Positions 47,026 through 56,278 of a stretch of 64,000 nucleotides of DNA are shown here, one piece after another (the stretch's first letter is position 1; each line of letters starts with the position of its first letter). The notes beneath the pieces were generated by a model. The model searched no databases and had not been told where the DNA came from. It saw only the letters and a program-made list of their open reading frames with translations. The position numbers and the translations under genes were made by a program. The DNA lies in the NCBI GenBank assembly GCA_020310875.1, contig CM035437.1, positions 54,088,156 to 54,152,155 on the forward strand, in the 5' to 3' direction. The stretch comes from Ceratopteris richardii (taxonomy: Eukaryota; Streptophyta; Polypodiopsida; Polypodiales; Pteridaceae).

Positions 47026-48791
47026 ATGGCATCAGAGGTCTCAGGCACATCCGGTGGATCAGGGTCTAGTGCTAGTGTTCCGAGGAGGAGCTATAACTTG
47101 CAGGGCAAAGACCATTTTGAGATCCAAAAATTTGATGGCACAAGCTTTGCTCTATGGAAGAATCAGATTAAAGATGTGCTGATTCAAAGGAGGCAATGGA
47201 AGCTAGTAAATGGGATTTCAAAGAAGCCTGCTGACATGGATGAAGATGATTGGGATGAGTTAGGTGAAATGGCCAGGTCTACCATTCGCTTGCACTTGGC
47301 AGATAATGTTTACTTTACAGTATTAGACCGTGAAAGTGTAGAGGAGGTTTGGAAGAAGTTATGCAATTCATATGAAAAAGAGACGGCATCAAATAAAGTG
47401 TATCTGATGAGAAAATTATATGACCTTCGTATGAAGGACACATATAGTGTTGCTGCTCATCTAAATGAGTTTGATGCTATATTCTCCCAGTTACAGGCTC
47501 ACAAAATGGATATGGATAATGAAATGAAAGCAGTATTGCTGTTATGCACCCTGCCATCATCATGGGATACGTTTTTGCACAGCTATTAGCAACAGTGCAC
47601 CTGGTGGTAAACTTGTCTATGATGACATATGTGGAGCACTCTTGAGTGAGGAGATTCGTAGAAAATCTATGGTTGGAACTCAGAGTGGAGATGCATATAA
47701 TGTTCGTGATTCTTACCAAGGAAAGAATCAACAACGTGGCAGGAGCAAGAACAAGGAAAAGAATGGTCAACAGAATAAGAGTAGAAGTAAATCAAGGAAG
47801 AGGGATATCGAATGCCATTTTTGTCATAAGAAAGGACACATGAAGAAAGACTGTTATGCATTAAAGAATGCTAAAGGTAAAGGACAGAATGTTGATGGGC
47901 ATGTTAAACAGTTACCTGCACCATCTACTTCGACTGTGAAGATTGAAGAAATTAATGCTATTTCTGATGATGCTGATGTGTTGACACTTGATAGTACTGT
48001 GCCATCTGAGGCACTTATGGTTGATTCTCTTTCCCACACCTGGCTGCTAGATTTTGGTGCTTCTTTCCATGTGACACCACATAGAGAATGGTTCTCTAAT
48101 TATGCAGCAAAGTCTCTTGGTACCGTGAGGCTTGGTGACTCTTACCAATGTGATGTTGTGGGGATTGGAGATGTGGTTGTGCAGTTCATTGATGGTTCAA
48201 AATTTACTATGCATAATGTACGCCATGTACCTCAATTATCACGTAGTTTGATGTCAGTCAGTCAACTTGATGACCTTGGTTACAAGGTGGTCTTCTATGC
48301 TCAGTGCTTTCGTATATCAAAGGGCAATATGTTTATTGCAAAAGGAAGCAAATTTGGCTCACTTTATCCTTTATTTGTATCACAGAAAGAACACTTGTTA
48401 GCTGTTACTGAACAGCCTATGGCTTGTATTTGGCATGGTCGTTTGGGCCATATATCTCGTAGTGGAATGGAAAATCTTTCTCGTTCTGGCTACTTACCTG
48501 TGTTATCTTTCTCTGATTTTTCATTTTGTGAGCATTGTCAATATGGAAAGCAAACCAGAAATGTGCATAGAATGCACATTGACTCTTCAATTCAGCCTTT
48601 AGATCTCGTTCATACAGATGTGTGTGGTCCTATGCCCACTAGGTCCTTAGGTGGTTCTCTTTACTTAGTCACTTTCATAGATGACGCTACTAGAAAAGTC
48701 TGGGTATATCCTATCAAATCAAAGGATGATGTATTCCCTACTTTCAGAAAATGGCTTTCTTCAGTTGAGACTGAAAAAGGAACTAAGCTTA
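47026..48791 (+). pseudogene. C-left gag and protease to early integrase
   Basis: Gag starts MASEVSGTSGGSGSSASVPR and contains FDGTSFALWKNQIKDVL and a KVYLMRKLYDLRM block typical of copia UBN2-type gag. A basic RNA-binding stretch and the CCHC knuckle lie near 47.8 kb, the protease block with HVTPHREWF near 48.07 kb, GAG-pre-integrase (WHGRLGHISRSGMENL) near 48.43 kb, and VHTDVCGPMPTRS near 48.6 kb. The reading stops with the duplication arm. It has about one or two breaks. Confidence 0.9.
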
Positions 48792-49110
48792 GGAATATAT
48801 TCGTCATTAAGCATTTGGGGTAATGTGCACACCATCATAAGTGTGTAAAATTGTTGGAGAACACAAATGTGTGAGTATGGACATGCATGCAGGTGTGAAC
48901 CTCATGGTTCCTTCATGTGGGCATCTCAAATTTTAGGGATGATATATTTTGAATTTGGAAGAAAAACAAAACAAATAGCAAAAAAAAGGAGATAAAAAAA
49001 CAAAGAAAAAGACAAATGAGGAAGATAATACCAAAAAAAAACAACAACAACAATCAAAATAAAAAGAAAACAAAAAAAAAATGATGAACGTCCGTTAGTG
49101 GGGGGTTTGT
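48792..49110. other. Unassigned A-rich spacer
   Basis: No coding motif was recognised. From 48955 to 49085 the plus strand is strongly A-rich with AAAC and AAAG words. It lies between the end of the left duplication arm and the terminal inverted repeat element. Confidence 0.5.
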
Positions 49111-49250
49111 GGGAAGCGGCAAAGAAGGTGTTTTCTCGCAAATAAATTTCTTAGATCACTATTTTTGGAAGATCTTTACTTGCCCTTAACTCGCGAACAT
49201 GCGCCAATGCACTCCTTTTTCGATCCCCAGTAGGATCACCAAATGGATAA
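49111..49250 (+). repeat. Left terminal inverted repeat
   Basis: It begins gggaagcggcaaagaaggtg and is matched in inverse by 50555-50697, with roughly ten mismatches and one-base indels over about 140 bases. Confidence 0.88.
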
Positions 49251-49603
49251 GAGAGTCTACCGGCATAATTTCTTGCACACGAGAACTACAAATAGCATTT
49301 TGGTGCTTGTTTCTCGTCCTGTTTCTACTTTGGATAAGGCTCGGCCGACTAACCTTTATGCAAATTAATGCGCTTGTTGGTGTCTTGGTCCTAAATCTCG
49401 GTCCTATTTTCTTGCCCGAACCTAGCAACTAGTCGCACTTTTTTGCTCTCTTGGGAATCCCCTTTTCCTCTTCCGGATCTACCCTTCTCTTCTCCCTCTA
49501 CTAAACAAAATCCTTCACTCTCAACCTCCGTTAGTCTAGAGGGAGAGGATCTGTGTGCTAGACTTTGTGAGTACCTCATTTCTGTCTACCAATAGCATCG
49601 TGA

Positions 49604-49846
49604 GTAGTTTACTCAGACATTACTGAAAGAGTTGCAGACACATTGAGGAATCAGGAACGTCTCTCCAAGGGCCCTATAGAATTTGATGTATAAATAAAGA
49701 ATGCAAGCAAATCGATAGTATTTAGGTTGGGATCTCCATCATGGAAAGGACTCTTGAATGAAGTTGTGAAAAAGTTTGAAGCAGTCGGTGCCTCTTCTAT
49801 AGACATCTCAACTGCTACAAAAAACCATCTGTATGTGAGAAATTGA
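49604..49846 (+). pseudogene. Coding-like fragment inside the TIR element (possible captured exon)
   Basis: One plus-strand frame is open for about 80 codons except for a single in-frame TAA at 49691. Its translation has normal protein composition (RVADTLRNQERLSKGPIEF, then SIVFRLGSPSWKGLLNEVVK and FEAVGASSIDIS). Just upstream, tttactcag at 49608-49616 resembles a splice acceptor. This is what a Pack-MULE style gene capture would leave. The parent gene is not recognised and no start codon is evident. Confidence 0.5.
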
Positions 49847-50260
49847 GTATAGGTGTGTTGAATGTATGAGTGTCAGCGTATGAAGTTTGGGCTTGTGGTT
49901 GAGTGTATGTGAGAGTGTGTTAGTGTGTGAAGATTTGAATGCATGAGTTCCGAATGTTTGAGAATGAATGTGTGAGTAAAGTTGCGGATAAGTGTTCGTG
50001 TGGAAGGTTGTGTGTTTAAAGGTATGCTGGTGTGGAAATGTATGAGTGACTCTGTGTGTGTGACTCGGTGTGTGTTTGAGCAAGAGTGTATGAGAGGGAC
50101 AGCAGAGAGTGTGACAAGGCATAGTACTAGAGTATGTAATGTTTTAAAGCTGCAATGTGTGAGTGAAAAGAGAAGAGTGAATGAGAGGGTGGGGGTATGC
50201 TGGTATGTAAATGTGTGAGTCACTGTGTGAGGATGCAGGTGTGGATAAGCGAGAGTGAGA
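49830..50260. repeat. Degenerate TGTGAG/GTGTGT tract
   Basis: Words such as TGTGTGAG, GTGTGTGTGACTC and GTATGAGAG recur without a fixed period in the right half of the TIR element. The minus strand therefore shows artificial His/Thr-rich open frames. It looks like an old GT microsatellite that has drifted. Confidence 0.75.
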
Positions 50261-50554
50261 GTGAAACAGAAAGAACAAAGTGGAGAATTCAGGGGTAGGC
50301 AGAATATAAGTACAAAGGACCTTTCACGCGAAAAAGCGGAATATAGAGCCGAGATAAAGGGTGGGATAATACTCAAAAATAAGTTTGTGACCAAGTTATA
50401 ACTAAACATTTAGCAATCCTATGGGGAATCAGAAAAGTGAGCTGATTGTGCATATTTGTGGTTGAGGGTAAGATAAGCTTGGTAGGTTACAAGGAATCGA
50501 GCTCGTATAGCTAGATATAGTTGCAATTATTTGCACATTTTACGAGCTCAAGAC

Positions 50555-50697
50555 CTTATCCATATTGGCAATCCTACTGGGGATCGAAAAAAGGAGTGCA
50601 TTGGTGCATGTTTGCGATTTAAGGGCAAGTAAAGATCTTCCAAAAATAGTGATCTAAGCAATTTATTTGTGAGAAAACACCTTCTTTGTGGCTTCCC
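50555..50697 (-). repeat. Right terminal inverted repeat
   Basis: Reverse complement of the left TIR, ending ...TTTGTGGCTTCCC. Confidence 0.88.
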
Positions 50698-53305
50698 AAA
50701 AGCCCAACAGCTTCTCATGAGGAGCAGTGAGCAACATGTCATCAACATACACAACAATGATCAAAAGCACATCATTGGCACTCTTAACATATAAGGTGCT
50801 CTCAGTCAGATTGTTCTCAAAACCATGTGCAATTAGGCACGCATATATCTTTTCATACCAAGCACATGGTGCTTACTTCAAACCATATAATGCATTTTCA
50901 ACTTGCACACTTGGTTTTCATGCCCTTTCTCCACAAAGCCATGGGGCTAAAAAACATACACTTCTTCATGCAAGTCACCATTCAAAAATGCAGTTTTAAT
51001 GTCCAACTGATGTACATTCCAATCATGATGAGGTGCAAGTGCACAGATGCTACAAAGAGTAGTCGTTTGGCATGTAGGAGCAAAGGTCCCATCAAAATCA
51101 CTGCTTGTTTCCTGAGCATAACCCTTTGCAACAAGCCTATCTTTATACCTATCAACTTTTCCATCAAGCTTACACTTCAGCTTGTATACCCACTTAGTGC
51201 CAATGGCTTTCTTGCCACGAGGCAAGTCACATAAAAACGAGGTACCATTTTTCATGATAGCATCATATTCTGATTGCATTGTAGGCATCCAATTTTTAGA
51301 ATTTTGTGCTTCATCAAACAGAACAGGCTCATTCTCATCACAAAGACTGGAGGCATCCATAGCATAGCAATCTGATGCAAACGAAGCCTATGAGATCCTG
51401 AACGGGTATGATATGATAGAGGTGCATCTAAGTTGCTATCATGCAAAGTCTGCACCAACCATTTTGGCATAGTTTTTGCCTCATCAATATTAGCTCTCTC
51501 ATCAACAAGTGCATCATGTAAATCTGCATAAAAAATGGAATGATTTGCATCATTACATGAAACTTGTAAAGGCTGAGAAGTTGCCTCATTAGGACAAGTA
51601 CTAGACTCTCCACCTATAAAAAGAGGTAGCAAAGTGTCATACATGTCTTTGGAGCTAACAGATGTCTCCTTAATACATGAAAGTAATGGTTTAATAGAAT
51701 CTTCCACAAAAACAACGTCACGGATAACCAAAATGTGTTTAATCTATGGATGATACAGATGATAGCCTTTTCCCTTCAAAACTATACCCAACAAAAATAC
51801 ATTTTGCTGCTTTATCATCCAATTTCATATGTTGTTGTTCAAGCACTAATGCATATGTCAGACAACCAAAAACACGCAAGTGAGCAACAAATGGCTCATT
51901 ACCATGCCAAGCCTCATATGGAGTGATAGAATGCAATGCTTTCGTAGGAAACTTTTAAGTACATATATTGCACACATAACAGCCTCAAGCCAGAAACTAT
52001 GTGGTAAAGCCTGACTCTTGACCATACACCTCGCCATCTCGATGAGTGACATGTTCTTCTGTTTAGAAACTCCATTATATTGAGGTGTATACACCACTTT
52101 ACACTAATGATTTATCCCACATTTAGCCAATATTGCATTAAAATCAGAAGACATATATTCCCCACTCGATCAGAATGGAGGGTGCCCATTTTACATGCTG
52201 ACATATTTTCAACCAAAACCAAAATTTGTTTGAAGCACATAAATACTTCAGACTTTGCTTTCAGTGGATATAGCCATGCATGCGTAAAAATCATCAATGA
52301 AAGTCACGAAGTAAAGATAGTTTCCAAAAGAGGGTGTCTATATAGGACCACATACATCATTGTAAACAAGGTGCAATTTCTGAGTAGCTCGAACTAAACC
52401 ATCTTTTTGGAATGAGGAATGATGCATTTTTCCCAAAATACAACCTTCACAAACATGTTTACCAGGTGCCTCAAGTTTGAGTACAGAGGACACCATTTTA
52501 GATTTCTACAAGTGTAGCAAACTAGCAAAATTCAAATGACCAAAGTGTGCATGCCAAAGCTTTGCATCTGACAAATCTTGAGAATCATGTACTGCACATG
52601 CTGAATCATTCATAGATTTTTCATATCTATGAGCTTATATAGCCCATGACATAAAACGCCAAAAGCAATAATGACATCGCCATTTGACAAATCATGAATT
52701 GTACATCTATCATCAACAAATTTCACAACCAAGCCAATTTTGGCTAAATCTGCAACTAATAATAGATTCTTCTTGATCCCTAACACAAATAAAGCGTCCG
52801 ACAATGTAAAAGAACTACCATCAGTTGTAGTCAGAATGATCTTACCAACTCCCATGATAGGATAAGAGGATTTGTTGATGCATGTGATAGTATCCTGTAG
52901 GGGCAAGCTCCAATGAAGTGAAGAAACTGCACTGCAAGGTAATATGTTTGGTTGCTCACTATCAAAGTACGAAGCATCTGAGTCTACTATAGACATACAC
53001 TATTCATGAGAAGAAGGTTCGTAACCGCAAACAGAGGTAAATGCCCAGTTTCATTCTACATAAGATTAGCAGACTCTGTTTTGGGTGTAGAGGCCTCTAC
53101 AACAACCATTTTAGCCTCTTTCTTTCTTGCCTTTTTAGCAGCCAGTTTTGGACAAGTCTTTATGACATGATCATTTCCTTTACAGTATTTGCAAAACAAT
53201 TTTGGATTTTTTGTTTTCTTCTCATCTCTGCCGTCCTTCTTTGATTGTGCAGAATTTGCACATTTTTGCTTACTAGTAGAAGACCTCCATTTACCTTTGC
53301 AAAAA

Positions 53306-53830
53306 AATAGAGACTAAATCCTCAACTATTAGGGCATTTGGATTGCCTTTCATCATCAATCAAGGAGTAGAAGCAAAACTCTGATATGAATCTGGAAGAC
53401 CATTTAGACCAATCTGCACAAGTAAATGGCCAGGTAAGACTCCATCAACAGAATAGAGACTAACTCCGCAAATGTCAAGGCATTTGGATTTCCTTTCATC
53501 ATCGATCGAAGAGTATAAGAAAAACTCTTATATGAATCTAGAAGACCATTCACAAGAATCTACACAAGTGAACTATCAGGTAAGAGTTCATCAGCAGAAT
53601 TCAATTGTTCCTTCAAATCTTTGATCTTTGATCTTCGTGCAACAAAATAGAGACTAACTCCTCAAATGTTAAGGCATTTGGATTTCCTTTCATCATCAAT
53701 TGAAGAGTAGAAGCAAAACTCTGATATGAATCTAGAAGACCATTCAGAACAGTCTACACAAGTGAACTATTAGGTAAGACTTCATCAGCAAAATTCAATT
53801 GTTCCTTCAAATCTTTGATCTTTGTTAGAA
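53306..53830 (-). repeat. Three tandem copies of a gag segment in A5
   Basis: A gag stretch of about 145-190 bp, recognised by the plus-strand words agagactaa, ggcatttggatt, cctttcatcatc and gaagaccatt, occurs three times in a row (about 53306-53449, 53450-53640, 53641-53830). A2 and A3 have it once. The units have diverged from each other, so the expansion is not recent. Confidence 0.8.
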
Positions 53831-54631
53831 AATTGTCCATAAAATCTCCTTCATTCATGTGCTCACTCTCCAACTATTTTTGAAAGTAAGCAATAGGAGC
53901 CTCATTCCTTGCATCGTATAAAGTGGTAAGTGCATCCCAAGCATCCTTTGTTGTTTTGCAAGCATGAATGTGAGGAATAATGGCACGTTTGACAAACAAG
54001 GCTACCAATGCATATGCATGAGCATCTCTGCCATCCAAACAAATTTGCTCTACGATAGATGCAGTAGGAATAGCAGCACAGATAGGAACATGAAGAATAT
54101 TGCCATCTTCAATGTATTTTGCATCACCTTCAATAATTGTATTTGTAGGTGTAATAAGATGTTTTTCATCACACTGCACAATATTCAACATTCCTTTTGC
54201 TACCAATACATGATGCATCATATAAGCCCTCAATGGGCAATTGGTACCGTCCAACTTATCCTCAATAGCCAACATACAAAATACATCATTGCTTTCAGCC
54301 ATGGCCACTAACTAAAATACCTTGATGCACAAAAATGATTGTATCTCAAAAAGTTGAACAAAACTACAATGTCAAGTTCTGCTAAACATGTAGCAAACTT
54401 TGAGGCGCTTATAGTGGCAAACCAAAAACATGTATATATCTTCGGCACCAAAAGATGAAATTGCCTGCACAGGCACTATGATAGTGCATTGAAAGGTTGA
54501 AATGACCTTAGATCACGATTTCGATACCAAATTTCATGAGTATTCTTAGCAGATTTCATGCGATTCTGAGACTCTGATGGAGGGATGTCAAAGATGCCCT
54601 AGATGAAGCAACGACGTGCTCTAATACAAAT

Positions 54632-54860
54632 TGTTGGAGTTCGAGGTCTATAGAAGCACACGAATAGCACAAGGAAGAAGAAGCTTCTTGGATCACAACA
54701 CACAATACTAAATGTATTACCAAGGAATGTACAAAGATAAGTAGCCCATTAGAGTAATAGGCATATATACAAGCCAAGGGGAAAAAACTCATAAAGAGGG
54801 AAAAAAGTGCCCCGGTAGTCCTAGTGTGTTTACACACATCACTACCTAAATATATTTACA
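54632..54860 (-). repeat. A5 5' LTR (229 bp)
   Basis: Plus strand TGTTGGAG...TATATTTACA, the inverse of the A-type LTR with many substitutions. Confidence 0.88.
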
Positions 54861-55605
54861 ATTATGTAGGATAATTGAATAATTAGAAGCAACATTAGTG
54901 TGCATCTTTAGTTTTGTAAGAAATGTGGTTTCACGAAGATCTTGACTTCATGATTATATGGGTTGTGTCTTCCATTGACGTACAGTATGTTGCAACAAGT
55001 GAAGTACACAATTGAGTTCTATGGTTTACACAATTAGCTAGAACCATGGGAATGTAAGCAAATATAGATAACACAAAAAAAAAACGAGATAGAGATGGAT
55101 AATACACTCTAAATAAGAGAAATGGGAAATGTGATTCTTCAAAAAAGTGGTAGAAAGATGGATCCATCCACCTATATTTTCCCATTATATCTTAGATGAT
55201 GATACATTGAAAACATAGGTGAAGATCTTAGGTTAGCTAAAACACAACAAAATGGGCATGAGATAGATTATCAAATCTACAAAGGGGTGCACATTTATAA
55301 AAATTCCACAAGGGCTAGATCTACCGATATGCACCTTAGAATGGTCTAAACAACTTAGGCCCATCTAGCTGACGTAGATTGATTAAATATATAACCATCA
55401 AATATGAAAGCATCCTATGTTGGATAAGGAATATGTTAAGAAAAGAGTATTTCCAATAGGCCAGTCTATACAAATCATTTAAAAATTATGTAAAAATGAA
55501 ACTAAAACTATTGCAGTTAGTACACTCCTTTGGTTGCATTAAAGTCGAGACTTGTAGTAAAGCCCAAGAGATTCTAGAAATTAAATGGATTACTAGAATA
55601 TTTCC
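54861..55605. other. Unassigned AT-rich DNA
   Basis: About 745 bases between the A5 LTR and the B2 LTR. No open frame of note, no recognised domain, no repeat shared with the rest of the window. Possibly old intergenic host DNA. Confidence 0.5.
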
Positions 55606-55818
55606 TGTTGGGGCTTCACTCACAAAATTATACTTAAATACATGAAGGTGTATGAAGGAAGAAGAAAGACAAAGAGAAGTGAAAGCAAAGCACTCAGAAA
55701 ATTAAGCCTAAGTGAAGGGACAAATTCACACTTGTAATATAGTGCAAAATTAAAGTCTAAGCTTGATATAGAACTTCTAGAATTACAAGTTTGAGTCTAG
55801 GACTATGTAGACCATATG

Positions 55819-55826
55819 TATATAAG
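55819..55826 (+). promoter_or_regulatory. TATA box of the B2 5' LTR
   Basis: TATATAAG lies about 213 bases into the B LTR. The C element inserted immediately downstream (target repeat at 55829-55833), separating this promoter from the rest of B2. Confidence 0.6.
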
Positions 55827-55833
55827 TCAATTT

Positions 55834-56130
55834 TGAAGTGTTTCAATGGCGATGCACCACAATGCGTTCTCCTTCTCGAGAGCTCCACGATGATATGCTC
55901 GGAGTAGAAAGCCGATCTCTTGAGGCCGCACACAGTACTCCGCACAGAGGCTGTAGAATACGCAGAAAACACAGTACACGGGAAGCACGAAGAAAGACTT
56001 CTTAGGTCTTACAAATGCGGTCGAACTTACAGTCTGTGACTGACCAGGCCACTATATGTTTTATTAAAGAACATATACAAAGAAGTGTCCGGTGGCCATT
56101 TGGCCTTTCACATGGACACTAACAGTAACA
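55834..56130 (-). repeat. C-right 3' LTR (297 bp)
   Basis: In sense TGTTACTGTTAGTG...GAAACACTTCA, preceded in sense by the polypurine tract AGTGGGAGAT. Confidence 0.96.
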
Positions 56131-56278
56131 ATCTCCCACTAAAAGCCAATATGGCCAGAGTAACTATGGGAGAAAAATTAATGAATGATAAAGAATACCT
56201 GAGTGTAAGTATACAAACTATACCTCCCACCTGATGGGCATGTTACATAGTATACAAGTGACTGCGTAAGATCAAGAA

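Larger units (their letters stand above)
39646..48791 (+). repeat. Left arm of the large inverted duplication
   Basis: The reverse complement of this block (B1 plus the 5' half of C) recurs at 58561-63931. C is inserted at the same base of the B LTR in both arms. A 157-codon RNase H stretch is identical between the arms, and the C LTRs that correspond differ at about 1 of 297 positions. The left arm retains B interior sequence absent from the right arm. Confidence 0.93.
45512..48791 (+). mobile_element. Copia C-left: 5' half of a C element
   Basis: It has a 5' LTR (45512-45808), a primer site (45810-45821), a long leader with a 5S/tRNA-like segment, gag from ATG 47026, a zinc knuckle (CHFCHKKGHMKKDC), the protease region, GAG-pre-integrase and the start of integrase, ending at 48791 where the duplication arm stops. 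No 3' LTR. It is nearly identical to the full-length copy at 55834-61844 and broken in few places. Confidence 0.93.
49111..50697. mobile_element. DNA element with about 140-bp terminal inverted repeats (Mutator-like candidate)
   Basis: The ends are inverted repeats: 49111-49250 and 50555-50697, about 92% alike by eye, opening GGGAAGC. Long TIRs and a small interior without transposase are typical of non-autonomous Mutator-like elements. A clear 9 bp target repeat was not found, so family assignment is tentative. The interior holds a coding-like fragment (49604-49846) and a GT-rich degenerate repeat (49830-50260). One side abuts copia A5 and the other an A-rich spacer, so the element sits on a rearranged border or its target repeat has decayed. 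Confidence 0.7.
50698..54860 (-). mobile_element. Copia A5: old partial minus-strand copy with 5' LTR
   Basis: An A-type 5' LTR at 54632-54860 is followed in sense by gag (start near 54.3 kb), a tandemly repeated gag segment, zinc-knuckle and protease regions near 53.2-52.6 kb, integrase near 52.4-51.9 kb, the charged linker, and RT up to the catalytic YVDDM region near 50.74 kb, where the TIR element begins. It has many breaks and no 3' LTR in view. Its LTR and primer site are the most decayed of the A copies apart from A1. Confidence 0.88.

Noticed and set aside
49808-50409. His/Thr-rich minus-strand proteins
   Set aside because: They are readings of the GT-rich degenerate repeat within the TIR element.
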